Notes under the pieces: generated by a model
The model's database searches: none
What the model saw: only the letters and a program-made list of their open reading frames with translations
Told to the model about the DNA's origin: nothing
Translations under genes and position numbers: made by a program
Assembly (NCBI RefSeq): GCF_003151075.1
Contig: NZ_CP029482.1
Location: 3,472,001-3,536,000 of the forward strand
Source: Pseudomonas sp. 31-12
GTDB taxonomy: Bacteria > Pseudomonadota > Gammaproteobacteria > Pseudomonadales > Pseudomonadaceae
Direction of reading: 5' to 3'
DNA length: 64,000 bases
Shown: one piece after another, positions 8,718-17,238 of the stretch
Layout of the letters: the number at the start of each line of letters is the position of its first letter
Numbering within the stretch: position 1 is the first letter of the stretch

Positions 8718-9386
8718 ATGAGTAAGGTTTTCATCATTGGCGCCGCTGGCAAAGTAGGGCGGCGATTGGTTAAGCAACTCGTTGGACGAGGTCACGAAGC
8801 GATCGCACTGCATCGGAACCCTGAGCAGGGAAGTGAGCTAGCGGCTCTGGGCGCGATGCCCGTTAAAGGCAATTTACTTGAGCTTGATCCCGGGCAAATG
8901 GCGCGACTTATGTCGGAAAGTGATGCCGTGGTCTTCACGGCAGGGGCAGGCGGCGCGGGTATGGATCTGACCAATGCGATTGATGGGCGGGGATTGGAGT
9001 TGGCAGTGGCCGCAACTGTTCAAGCAGGTGTCCGGCGTTTCATTCTGGTCTCGGCCTTCCCCGATGCGCTGCGTGGTAGCCCGGTATCCGAAGGTTTCGA
9101 AAATTACATTGCCGTGAAAAAACGAGCTGATGCTCACTTGGTGGGGACGGGTTTGGATTGGGTGATTGTACGCCCAGGAACGCTTCTGGATGACACAGGC
9201 ACTGGCAAAATCCGTGCTGACGTCGCTATTCCTTACGGTGAAGTTTCAAGAGATGACGTGGCAGCGACACTTGCCGAGTTGATCGATCAGTCCAAGGTGA
9301 GCCGGGTCATTATCGAACTTACTCAGGGTGACACGCCAGTCTCCGACGCGGTTCGCAGGCTTGATCGTGGACGTTGCTCGCAATGA
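8718..9386 (+). CDS. NAD(P)-binding NmrA/atypical SDR protein
   Basis: A 222-residue Rossmann protein of the NAD(P)H-binding (YwnB/HSCARG-like) family. It has the N-terminal dinucleotide motif GAAGKVGRRLV and the family motif VRRFILVSAF near residue 110, without the classical YxxxK triad in full (YIAVKKRAD near 124 is a candidate Tyr/Lys pair). These proteins act as redox sensors or reductases. TGGAGAAG precedes the ATG. Its TGA overlaps the ATG of the next gene (ATGA, 9383-9386), showing translational coupling. Confidence 0.85.
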   Translation: MSKVFIIGAAGKVGRRLVKQLVGRGHEAIALHRNPEQGSELAALGAMPVKGNLLELDPGQMARLMSESDAVVFTAGAGGAGMDLTNAIDGRGLELAVAATVQAGVRRFILVSAFPDALRGSPVSEGFENYIAVKKRADAHLVGTGLDWVIVRPGTLLDDTGTGKIRADVAIPYGEVSRDDVAATLAELIDQSKVSRVIIELTQGDTPVSDAVRRLDRGRCSQ

Positions 9387-10012
9387 AGTTGATGTTGGTT
9401 GGCGCTACCGGTCTTGTTGGGCGCGAGGTACTGAAACAGGCGCTCGATGATCCACGAATCAGTCAGGTGGTTGCACCGACTCGCTGTGCGCTTGCTGCGC
9501 ATCCCAAGTTACATGCGCCTCTAACAGACTTCGACAATCTACCGGAAACAGTCGACTGGTGGCGGGCGGATGCCGTGATTTGCACATTGGGTACGACGAT
9601 GCGGCGCGCTGGATCGAAAGACATTTTTCGACTTGTTGACTACGAGTACCCGTTGGGTGTGGCGCGCTTGGCCAGGATGAATGGCGCCTCAGCATACATT
9701 CTGAACTCGGCCACCGGAGCAAACCCAAACTCCGGCTTTTTCTACAACCGGGTAAAGGGAGAGTTAGAGACATCTCTCGCAAGGCTTGATTTTGAATCAC
9801 TCACTTATGTGAGGCCCGGTGTCATCAGTGGGGCGCGCGAGGAATTGCGGTTGGGTGAGCGTGCACTGGTAGTGGTACTGGGCCTGGTGGGGAGATTGTT
9901 ACCCGTTCGCTGGCAACTTAACCCCGCGTCGCGAATCGCCCAGGTGTTGCTCGAATCAGCCCTTGAACACAGACCGGGTGTTCACATCATCACCTCCGAG
10001 CGCTGCATTTGA
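9383..10012 (+). CDS. NAD(P)-binding atypical SDR (HTATIP2/TIP30-like)
   Basis: A 209-residue Rossmann-fold protein. It shows GATGLVGREVL at the N-terminus, ICTLGTTMRRAGS (near residue 72), a candidate Tyr/Lys in NSGFFYNRVKGELE (near 120), and YVRPGVISG. This is the pattern of small atypical SDRs related to HTATIP2. The ATG at 9383, overlapping the upstream stop by four bases, is taken over a TTG nine bases earlier. Together with the preceding gene it forms a coupled pair whose products may form a heteromer (inference). Confidence 0.83.
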   Translation: MKLMLVGATGLVGREVLKQALDDPRISQVVAPTRCALAAHPKLHAPLTDFDNLPETVDWWRADAVICTLGTTMRRAGSKDIFRLVDYEYPLGVARLARMNGASAYILNSATGANPNSGFFYNRVKGELETSLARLDFESLTYVRPGVISGAREELRLGERALVVVLGLVGRLLPVRWQLNPASRIAQVLLESALEHRPGVHIITSERCI

Positions 10013-10063
10013 GCAAAGGTTAGTTGTTTTTTCAAAAATAGATAATTTGAACGGAGGTACACA

Positions 10064-10504
10064 ATGCCAATGGTTGAGTTTTCCGCTGTCTTGGACAGCA
10101 ATACAGGACACGCCTGGAGCGTGTTGAAAAAATTTGGAGAGATTCATAAATGGCATCCGTCGATTGTCGAAAGCAGCATTGAGGACAACCAACCTGATGG
10201 ATTGGTCGGCTGTATTCGCAGACTCACGCTGGCCGATGGCGCAGTTGTCAGGGAGCGTTTGTTATCGGTCGATGATCACAATACAACGCTATCCTACCGC
10301 TTCGAGGAGGCTCCATTACCGCTGGACAACTATGTTGCCACGGTGAAATTGGCCTCTCTCACTGGACAGTCCAAGACGTTCATCAATTGGTCTGCAAGCT
10401 TTGACCTGCAAGATTTGAATACAGCAGACCACTACCAAGAACTCATACGAGGACTGATCATGGATGGTCACAATAGTCTTCAGTTGTTTCTAATCCGGCA
10501 TTAA
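10064..10504 (+). CDS. SRPBCC (START/polyketide cyclase-like) family protein
   Basis: A 146-residue helix-grip protein with a hydrophobic ligand pocket. The start HTH-less strand VEFSAVLDSNTGHAWSVLKK, the KWHPSIVESS segment (near residue 30), and the long C-terminal helix beginning DHYQELIRGLIMDG match polyketide cyclase/dehydrase-like proteins. ACGGAGGTACACA before the ATG is a strong ribosome-binding site. It lies 51 bases after the SDR pair, at the end of the detoxification gene run. Confidence 0.85.
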   Translation: MPMVEFSAVLDSNTGHAWSVLKKFGEIHKWHPSIVESSIEDNQPDGLVGCIRRLTLADGAVVRERLLSVDDHNTTLSYRFEEAPLPLDNYVATVKLASLTGQSKTFINWSASFDLQDLNTADHYQELIRGLIMDGHNSLQLFLIRH

Positions 10505-10816
10505 ACATTTCAAAGAATTGACACGTACAGTCTTGGCTAGGCAAGTATTCTAAACTTGAATACAAAGGGCCCTGGAAGCTGATGATAGTCGGCTAAATAT
10601 ATCCAGCATTTGACGAGACCTAATTATCTGGAGTAATACAGCGCCTGATTGTTGGGTGCCGGGTGAAGTCGCCATCGCTTGGGCACGAGAGGCGCCGCCA
10701 GCCCCAGCATTTCCACCAATATTTCGCTTGGCAAGATGGATTTGTTGGCATGATCGCCGATCACGTTAGGGCGTATTGAGGCCAAAGCAGTGCTGAAGCA
10801 CAACGCCCTCGCGTGA
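10505..10816 (-). other. Gap with the C-terminal remnant of an unknown protein
   Basis: No complete gene. On the minus strand a frame ending at the TAA at 10624-10626 has protein-like composition (includes ILPSEILVEMLGLAAP and WRLHPAPNNQALYYS) but no credible start, so it may be the tail of a decayed gene. I cannot name the family. Confidence 0.3.
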
Positions 10817-11251
10817 TCAAATGGTGGAACAGGAGGCGACCGAACTTACCGGTACCGCAGAGCGCCTGAGTTCCAAAATCTTACGCTCATGAACAGCTCC
10901 CCATTCCCGCATGGCACTCACCAAGGGCGCGAGAGAATTACCTAATTCCGTCAGCGAATACTCCACCTTTGGCGGCACCTCGCGATAGATTTCTCGATGA
11001 ATAACCCCATCAATCTCCAGCTCTCTCAACTGGAGTGTCAGCATCCTCTGAGTGATATCTGGGATTAGGCGCCGCAGTTCGTTGAAGCGCTTCGTTCCTG
11101 ACATCAAGTGGAACAGTATGAGCGATTTCCATTTTCCACCAATGACACCGACAGTAAACGCGACGGGACAAGCGAAGGCTTCAATTTCATCTTGAGGGTT
11201 ACATTTTTTCACTGCTGTCACCATGGTATAAAAAGTGTGCCTACAGCACAT
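10817..11251 (-). CDS. HxlR-family transcriptional regulator
   Basis: A winged-helix regulator of up to 144 residues; a start at 11224 (MVTAVKK) would give 135. Family marks are the conserved Cys at the start of [15 protein letters not shown], then [33 protein letters not shown] and the wing [14 protein letters not shown]. Many HxlR proteins (YodB, HypR) sense electrophiles or quinones through that Cys. The gene is divergent from an OYE at 11325 with a 9-bp inverted repeat between them, so it most likely controls that reductase. Confidence 0.9.
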   Translation of the reverse strand: MCCRHTFYTMVTAVKKCNPQDEIEAFACPVAFTVGVIGGKWKSLILFHLMSGTKRFNELRRLIPDITQRMLTLQLRELEIDGVIHREIYREVPPKVEYSLTELGNSLAPLVSAMREWGAVHERKILELRRSAVPVSSVASCSTI

Positions 11252-11292
11252 AATTGTGCGTACTTACGCGTAGGTGCTGTGTAAGCTAGCAT

Positions 11293-11318
11293 GATTCCAT
11301 ATTGACCATTATGGAATC
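11293..11318. promoter_or_regulatory. Inverted repeat in the HxlR/OYE intergenic region
   Basis: Perfect arms GATTCCATA (11293-11301) and TATGGAATC (11310-11318) with an 8-base spacer, ending 6 bases before the OYE start codon. Outer CTAGC/GCTAG bases extend the pairing with small bulges. It may be the HxlR operator; as RNA it could hide the GGAA ribosome-binding site. Confidence 0.55.
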
Positions 11319-11324
11319 CGCTAG

Positions 11325-12365
11325 ATGAGCTTGTTGCTATCCCCCCACCAAATCAAAGGCCTGAAACTGAAAAACCGGGTCGTCATGTCCCCTATGTGCA
11401 TGCACATGGCAGCGGATGATGGCTTCGTCACTGACTGGCACCGTGTTCATTATGGGGCGCGCGCTCTGGGTCAGGCGGCGCTGATTTTTCCCGAAACGTT
11501 GGCTATTCAGGCTGCCGGTCGTATCGGAGCCGGTGACCTTGGTATCTGGAGTGATGAACACGTTGTCGGCTTAAAGTCTTTGACTGAACTGCTTCACAGC
11601 TTTGGTGCAAAAGCTGGTGCCCAAATCGGTCATGCAGGGCGCAATGCCGATCTGCCCAACCTTATTCATATCGCACCTTCGGCGATTCCGTTCACGGATA
11701 CCAGCCCTGTGCCACGTGCACTCTTGGCTGACGAAATTCCGGGTTTGGTAAAGCTCTATGGCGATGCCGCACGACGCGCCAGTGAAGCAGGCTTTGATGT
11801 GCTTGAGATCCATGCCGCACATGGTTATTTGCTGAGTGAGTTCCTCTCTCCACTCGCCAATACCCGCGACGACGAATACGGTGGTGATGCCCAGCGTCGC
11901 TATCGCTTCCTGCGCGAAGTGCTGGAGGAGGTCAAAACGCATTGGGGCGATCGCCCTTTGTTTGTTCGGATATCCAGCTCTGATTACGCCGAAGGTGGAA
12001 ATACGCCTGAGTCATTCCTTGAATACGGTCGCTGGATGAAAGAGCAGGGCGTCGATCTGATCGACTGCAGCTCCGGCGGGATCAAGATGATCAAGGTTCA
12101 GACCTATCCAGGTTACCAAGTCCCGGCTGCTGAGTTGCTGCGTAAGGAACTGCATATTGCTACAGGGGCCGTGGGTGTAATCCAGAGTGGTAGTCAAGCC
12201 GAAGAAATCCTGCAGAACGGCCGAGCCGACCTGGTGTTTGTCGGGCGGCCAATGCTGCGTGATCCATTCTGGGTGCGCACTGCGGCGGATGATTTGAAAG
12301 AAATCATTGAGATTCCTGCTGCCTACACTCGTTACGGTTCTGTATGGCTTGATACCAAAGCGTGA
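11325..12365 (+). CDS. Old Yellow Enzyme, YqjM/NADPH dehydrogenase (class III) type
   Basis: A 346-residue FMN ene-reductase. MSPMCMHMA near residue 24 places a Cys where YqjM-type enzymes carry the redox-modulating Cys26. Other marks are QIGHAGR (near 90), the substrate-binding HAAHGYLLSEFLSPLAN with His pair (near 165), RDDEYGG, and VFVGRPMLRDP for FMN phosphate. It belongs to a different class from the NemA-type enzyme at 5820, so the region encodes two distinct ene-reductases plus a third, broken one at 35.7 kb. Divergent from HxlR, it is likely induced by thiol-reactive compounds. Confidence 0.93.
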   Translation: MSLLLSPHQIKGLKLKNRVVMSPMCMHMAADDGFVTDWHRVHYGARALGQAALIFPETLAIQAAGRIGAGDLGIWSDEHVVGLKSLTELLHSFGAKAGAQIGHAGRNADLPNLIHIAPSAIPFTDTSPVPRALLADEIPGLVKLYGDAARRASEAGFDVLEIHAAHGYLLSEFLSPLANTRDDEYGGDAQRRYRFLREVLEEVKTHWGDRPLFVRISSSDYAEGGNTPESFLEYGRWMKEQGVDLIDCSSGGIKMIKVQTYPGYQVPAAELLRKELHIATGAVGVIQSGSQAEEILQNGRADLVFVGRPMLRDPFWVRTAADDLKEIIEIPAAYTRYGSVWLDTKA

Positions 12366-12439
12366 ATTAGTCCACGTCCTAAGCGGGCGGCTGGAAGGCG
12401 CTAGTCCTCAACCCAATCCAACGAAGCAGGAGTAAAACC

Positions 12440-12823
12440 ATGAGCAAACCTACTTACGTACACGAATACCAAGCCATCACCGAGGTGCTGAACAATTACA
12501 TTGAGGGCTGCAAGCAAGCGAAGAGCAGCATCATGAAGTCTGCTTTCAATGAGCAAGCGACAATGTTTAGCGTCGATGGCGACGGTAAGCTGGCCGGCGG
12601 CGCAATTGCAATCCTGTTCAAGGGGATCGACGAGGGTTTTCGCCCATCTCCAGATGCACCGGCAGCTATCGTACGCATTGAGATTGTCGGTACGGCGGCT
12701 AGCGCGCGCATCGACGCCAACGACATGTCAGGAATTTCCTTCACCGACTTTTTCCATTTGTTGAAAGTCGATGGCCAGTGGACGGTCGTCAGCAAGATCT
12801 TTCACACCCACGTCGCGTCTTGA
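12440..12823 (+). CDS. NTF2-like protein, paralogue 3
   Basis: A 127-residue NTF2-like protein, very close to the proteins at 7822 and 14087. Shared blocks are YQAITEVLNNYIEGC, FRPSPDAPAAIVRIEIVGTA, DANDMSGISFTDFFHLLKV and the VSKIFHTH end. GCAGGAGTAAAACC precedes the ATG. It sits between the YqjM-type OYE and the alpha/beta hydrolase and is probably in their transcript. A Cys near residue 25 is present here and in paralogue 4 but not in paralogue 1. Function unknown. Confidence 0.85.
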   Translation: MSKPTYVHEYQAITEVLNNYIEGCKQAKSSIMKSAFNEQATMFSVDGDGKLAGGAIAILFKGIDEGFRPSPDAPAAIVRIEIVGTAASARIDANDMSGISFTDFFHLLKVDGQWTVVSKIFHTHVAS

Positions 12824-12891
12824 ACCTCTGTCGTCCTTGAGCCTGCGGTAGTTGAGGCTTCCCAGCACTCAGACATAAAAATGGAAACGTC

Positions 12892-13911
12892 ATGAAAACC
12901 CTTACCTCTGCTCTCGCTCCTACCGTCGTTGCTCTTGCGCCTGGTACTGCCTCCGCCACCACATACCCGGGAGTTGAGCACAACACGGCGAAACTCTTGC
13001 AATCGCTTGAAGGTGGCCAGACGCTCGACTCCATGACGCCGGTCGATGCCCGTGCCGCGCTGGCGGGTGCCCAGGCTGCCCCCCAAGTGGCCTTGCCGGC
13101 AACTGATGTCAGCGAGATGACGATACGAGTCAACGGCAGCGATCTGAAGTTGACCATCGTGCGTCCGGTCGGTAGCCAACAGAAGACGCTGCCCGCGTTC
13201 ATGTATTTCCACGGCGGCGGCTGGGTGTTGGGCGACTTCCCGACCCACGAACGACTGGTGCGTGACCTGGTGGTAGGCTCGGGTGCGGTGGCGGTCTTCG
13301 TCAACTACAGCCTCTCGCCAGAGGCGACATATGGCGTCGCCACCGAGCAAGCCTATGCCGCGACAAAATGGGTCGCCGAACATGGCGAAGATATCAAGGT
13401 AGACGGCACTCGCCTCGCCGTAGCTGGCAACAGCGCAGGCGGGAACATTGCCGCCGTAGTTGCCCTGATGGCCAACGAGAAGGGTGAACCCGCACTGCGC
13501 TCGCAAGTGTTGCTGTGCCCAGTTACAGACTCCAAATTTGACACGCCGTCGTACAAGGAGTTTGCCAACGGCTATTTCCTGACGAAGGACATGATGGCGT
13601 GGTTCTGGGACAATTACGCACCCGACGCCGAGGCACGCAAACAGATTTACGCTTCTCCACTGCAGGCAACGAGCGAGCAACTGAAGGGCTTGCCGCCGAC
13701 GCTGATCCAGACCGCCGAATTTGATGTTTTACGCGATGAAGCTGAAGCTTACGGCCGCAAGCTCGACGCTGCGGGTGTAGCTGTTAAGTCGGTACGCTAC
13801 AACTGCATGATTCACGATTTTGGGCTTTCGAACGCATTCAGCCATCTGCCGGCACCTCGCACCGCGATCGAGCAGGCATCTCAAGAGCTCAAAACCAGTC
13901 TGAGTGAGTAG
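12892..13911 (+). CDS. Exported alpha/beta hydrolase (HSL/acetyl-esterase family)
   Basis: A 339-residue carboxylesterase of the hormone-sensitive-lipase family. It has an N-terminal signal-like segment with an Ala-rich cut region (ASA near residue 21), the oxyanion motif HGGGW (near 109), the nucleophile elbow GNSAGG (Ser near 184), a likely acid Asp in QTAEFDVLRDEA (near 279), and His in MIHDFG (near 308). The triad is complete. It probably acts in the periplasm on short acyl esters. A well-spaced AAATGGAAACGTC precedes the ATG. The adjacent paralogue 4 also carries a signal peptide, suggesting a joint periplasmic role. Confidence 0.9.
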   Translation: MKTLTSALAPTVVALAPGTASATTYPGVEHNTAKLLQSLEGGQTLDSMTPVDARAALAGAQAAPQVALPATDVSEMTIRVNGSDLKLTIVRPVGSQQKTLPAFMYFHGGGWVLGDFPTHERLVRDLVVGSGAVAVFVNYSLSPEATYGVATEQAYAATKWVAEHGEDIKVDGTRLAVAGNSAGGNIAAVVALMANEKGEPALRSQVLLCPVTDSKFDTPSYKEFANGYFLTKDMMAWFWDNYAPDAEARKQIYASPLQATSEQLKGLPPTLIQTAEFDVLRDEAEAYGRKLDAAGVAVKSVRYNCMIHDFGLSNAFSHLPAPRTAIEQASQELKTSLSE

Positions 13912-14086
13912 TTTCAAGAAAAAAGAATCCGCAGGTTACGGTGAATCTGCAGAAATCATCGTTGAAACACATCGTTGGTTTCACTGCGAAGCTACAGTAG
14001 CATCAAAGTTTTTCGGATCGCCCGCTGTGTTTTTGCAGTTGAGCATAAATTAATACTCGAATTACTTATTAAATTAAGAGTTAAAA

Positions 14087-14584
14087 ATGAAAATTACTTT
14101 TATAAAGAGTTTGTTTTTTGTCGCCCTGATTTCGAGCTTTGGCGCGATTGCTCAAGCAGAAAACCTACCGGGCGACCCACAAGTTATCAGTAATAAAACA
14201 ATGAACAAACCTACGTACGTAGACGAATACCAAGCTATCACTGAGGTGTTGAACAAGTACATTGAGGGCTGCAGGCAGGCTAAGAGCAGCATCATGAAGC
14301 CCGCGTTCAACGAACATGCAACGATGTACAGCGTCGGTGCCGATGGAAAGTTGTCCGGCGGAGCGATTCCAATCTTGTTCGATGGGATCGACAAGGATTT
14401 CCGCCCATCTCCTGACGCAAAGGCTGCTATTACCCGCATAGAGATTGTCGGTACTGCCGCTAGTGCTCGAATCGACGCCAACGATATGTCAGGCATCTCT
14501 TTCACCGACTTCTTTCATCTGCTGAAAGTCGAAGGCAAGTGGACTGTGGTAAGCAAGATTTTCCAAACGCATATAGCGCCCTAA
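14087..14584 (+). CDS. NTF2-like protein with signal peptide, paralogue 4
   Basis: A 165-residue protein. The first 24 residues are a classic signal peptide (basic KITFIKS, hydrophobic core, AQA cut site), followed by a short linker. From residue 39 it is a near copy of paralogue 3, starting MNKPTYVDEYQAITEVL. The secreted form looks like the cytosolic gene with a leader fused in front, which retains the old start Met. The hydrolase just upstream is also predicted to be exported. Ligand unknown. Confidence 0.85.
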   Translation: MKITFIKSLFFVALISSFGAIAQAENLPGDPQVISNKTMNKPTYVDEYQAITEVLNKYIEGCRQAKSSIMKPAFNEHATMYSVGADGKLSGGAIPILFDGIDKDFRPSPDAKAAITRIEIVGTAASARIDANDMSGISFTDFFHLLKVEGKWTVVSKIFQTHIAP

Positions 14585-14999
14585 TGACTTGAGCCGTCCG
14601 GCGGCTTAAAAACGAGATCTACACCTAATAGCGTAAAGCAAACTGATACAAGGTGTGGATTGAAAAAAGCTACTGGGAGGCTCCAGGAGGTTGCTCATAT
14701 AGACCTGAAAAAATTTGGGCATGAAATGCCTACAATGTTTCGGAACGCCTCATACGAGACGAATTATTACAGAATCTGACAGAGCGGCAGTAGATGTTGG
14801 GTATGGCTGTGCACCGAATTTTCCCCCCAGTGACTCGTAACACCATCCGGCCAGCACATCTTCCTGGCCCCATCGCTTTAATAATCTGTGTCAGGAAGAT
14901 GTGTTGGCCGGACTTTACTTTCGAGAGTGGGCAGATTTAGGATCAACGTAGCGAAATAAAAGTTACCCCTCTCGAGTGGATGACTCGGCTCTGTGGTCA
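14585..14999. other. Gap containing a 20-bp inverted repeat
   Basis: About 415 bases with no gene I can support. The only clear structure is the inverted repeat at 14847-14911. Confidence 0.5.
14847..14911. repeat. 20-bp inverted repeat with 25-base loop
   Basis: Arms 14847-14866 (CCGGCCAGCACATCTTCCTG) and 14892-14911 pair at 19 of 20 positions. There is no T run, so it is not an ordinary terminator. It resembles a palindromic repeat unit or paired element ends; no transposase is nearby. Confidence 0.7.
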
Positions 15000-16040
15000 T
15001 CAGTAGGATAAAGACCTCGCCATTCTTGCGACGCTTTCCTGTACCCACTGCTCTGCTATGGGGTGCGTAGCAGGGATAAAAAGGCCCGATTCACTGACCT
15101 CCTTTTCGCGATGCATTGGCATTGAGTAACTGGTGGGCATAGTCGCTGGTGGTTCTTCTAACTTCGCCATCTCAAGGTTTTTTAGCGTGATGCGATACCA
15201 GCCGCTCCCGAATACGGCCACCTGGAAGCAGGAAAGGAGCAGTTTAGAGAGATGAGTGGGAGACACGAAGTAGAGGCCAGCCGAACGACCTTGCACAGGC
15301 ACACTTGCATCTGTCTCGATGAGAATCAGCCCGTCGTCGAAAACCCGCCAGGTTGTATCTCCCGACTTCAGGCCGGTAAACGATTTGTCATCCCAATCTG
15401 AATAGCCTTGCTTGAGTGTTGCGAGGCCCAAGCTAAGAAGACTTTGAAAAATCTCATCACGGCGCTGAGACGCTTCATGCACCGCTTGATTCTCGGTAGG
15501 CTGCGGTAAATATGCGAACTCGAGGCGCGGTGCGTACGAATGGCTTCCGTAAGCACGCGAGTTCGAAGCCCCATTTAAGCGTTCTAGAAACTCCTTTTCG
15601 GGAACAGAGCTTTTGGACTTTTCCATCCTGGTAAGGCCTTGGATGATCGCCGTTAGCAACTCCTGCGGGCCGGAAAATGAGGCGCGAAAGAAACCTAGCT
15701 TGTAGTCAGATACTTCGTTGACGAACACGGCCTGCTTTTCATCAAATTCCGTCTGCTGAATGAAGACCAAGATCGGTTTTCGCCTGCTGACTGCTTGGCG
15801 AAATTCCTGCTGAGTAACCGACATACCGGGCTCAGGCTCGTAGCCGTAGTTAACGCCCAAAATGAGCACAAAGACGTCGCACTGATCAACCTCTGTCAGG
15901 CAGGCATGCTCGGAGGAATAGGTGCGGGCTCCAAAATGCTCACTCATGATCGGCTTCATATCCAGAGCTTCTACAGCGTCCTTTGCAGCCGCTCTGAATT
16001 GCTCAAATCCCCTTACCACCGAGCTTATGAATACCTTCAT
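15000..16040 (-). CDS. DUF4062 domain protein
   Basis: A 346-residue protein with an N-terminal DUF4062 domain: MKVFISSVVRGFEQFR, the C-D-VFVLILGVNYG strand near residue 55, and SVTQQEFRQAV. This flavodoxin/TIR-like fold is often found fused to NTPases or proteases in conflict systems. The C-terminal 200 residues match no family I recognise. GAGGAACAG precedes the ATG. It has no obvious operon partner. A defence role is possible from the family's usual contexts but is not shown here. Confidence 0.8.
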   Translation of the reverse strand: MKVFISSVVRGFEQFRAAAKDAVEALDMKPIMSEHFGARTYSSEHACLTEVDQCDVFVLILGVNYGYEPEPGMSVTQQEFRQAVSRRKPILVFIQQTEFDEKQAVFVNEVSDYKLGFFRASFSGPQELLTAIIQGLTRMEKSKSSVPEKEFLERLNGASNSRAYGSHSYAPRLEFAYLPQPTENQAVHEASQRRDEIFQSLLSLGLATLKQGYSDWDDKSFTGLKSGDTTWRVFDDGLILIETDASVPVQGRSAGLYFVSPTHLSKLLLSCFQVAVFGSGWYRITLKNLEMAKLEEPPATMPTSYSMPMHREKEVSESGLFIPATHPIAEQWVQESVARMARSLSY

Positions 16041-16109
16041 CTGTTCCTCCTCAAAATGCTGGCGCCTGTCGATTTGACTGATGCCTAGTGGGATTGTTTC
16101 CAGAAACCA

Positions 16110-16808
16110 TCACCTACAGCGTCGAGTGCTCAGCGCCGTTGACCAGATATCATGATCGCACCGTGAGCAGCGTGCTTGTTGCCCTGCATGAATAGATTGT
16201 GCAAAGCCACAACTCACGCAGCAATAGAGTCCCGAGGCGGGCACTTTTATAAACTCCGCACTATGCTCTAAAGGTAAGACTGACAAACCAGGGCGAACGT
16301 CTTCTTGATCGTAAAAATAAAGACTGATGTCGCCATCTGTTTCCATAAGCGCCAATCTTACTTGGCCTAAGTGCTCAACGCCCCGTTGTCGAAGCTCCAT
16401 CAATATTTCACTCGATGAAATATTCAGCTTCTCCAAGGATTTAGGTTCATATAAGCCATTGCGAATGACGGTTACAGGTAGACCATCAATCCATGCTTCA
16501 AATTTCTTGCTTTTGGTCATGACCAAAACGGTCATGCGATAGAGCAGCAACAGCGTGAGGAAAACGACTGCGACGGGCAACAGTGGTACATCATGGTAGA
16601 AGGACACGTCTCCGGCAGCGGAGCCCAACGTCAATATCACGACCAACTCAAAAAGTGAGAGCTGTCTTATCCCGCGCCGGCCACTTGATTTTAAAAACAA
16701 GAAAACGGCAAGAAAGGCAAAAGTTGCCCGAAACCCTACCTCTAGCAAAAATGATAGTGGAAACTCATCTATCAAAATCCGTTGAATATCAAAGGGAGAC
16801 ATCATCAC
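16110..16808 (-). CDS. DUF421/YetF-family membrane protein with C-terminal zinc ribbon
   Basis: A 232-residue protein with three N-terminal membrane spans (residues 20-90) and the DUF421 cytosolic domain (IDGLPVTVIRNGLYEPKSLEKLNIS). The last 35 residues have CVSC...CSRC (two CxxC pairs 14 residues apart), a rubredoxin-like zinc ribbon not part of the core domain. Function of YetF proteins is unknown. Start 16808 is used; a second ATG three bases later is equally possible. Confidence 0.85.
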   Translation of the reverse strand: MMMSPFDIQRILIDEFPLSFLLEVGFRATFAFLAVFLFLKSSGRRGIRQLSLFELVVILTLGSAAGDVSFYHDVPLLPVAVVFLTLLLLYRMTVLVMTKSKKFEAWIDGLPVTVIRNGLYEPKSLEKLNISSSEILMELRQRGVEHLGQVRLALMETDGDISLYFYDQEDVRPGLSVLPLEHSAEFIKVPASGLYCCVSCGFAQSIHAGQQARCSRCDHDIWSTALSTRRCR

Positions 16809-17238
16809 CTCTTTTTTGGTTTTTTAGATAATCATTGAATTGTGCGAGTCCTGCCCATCTAAAGAGTTACATCCTCTGAGTAGCTCCACGGGGGCGATGA
16901 AAACGGTCTAGTCGTGGAATTTGAATCTCCATTGCATGAACCTTAGCCTCGATTCACCAAAGAATGGTGAGCCTGATTTGCACAGTCCTTTACTCACCGG
17001 AAGGCTTGCTAGCGAAGGCGCGGAATCAGCCCTGTAGGTGCTTGTCGTTTCGCTGGCACGGATTTTACGATCCGGTAAGGTGGGTGAGGGATAGACCTGC
17101 GGGCAGCGCGATCATTGCCACCACCCACTGGATGATCGCAACGGTCTGTGTGCGTTTCCTGACATCAACATGAATCTCACGGTGCTCATGACGCCAGAGA
17201 CCTGACCTAATGCAATTTTTCACACGGAGAATTCCAGA
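16809..17238. other. Intergenic gap with a REP-like fragment
   Basis: About 430 bases without a gene. It contains the REP-like 18-mer at 17003-17020 and related degenerate sequence; otherwise nothing I can name. Confidence 0.5.
17003..17020 (+). repeat. Partial Pseudomonas REP-like element
   Basis: GGCTTGCTAGCGAAGGCG differs at one base from the core of the common Pseudomonas REP sequence (GGCTTGCTCGCGAAGGCG). Only half of a palindromic unit is recognisable. Confidence 0.5.

Noticed and set aside
12802..13680. 292-codon minus-strand frame over the alpha/beta hydrolase
   Set aside because: The sense strand encodes a complete hydrolase triad; the antisense frame has no motif.
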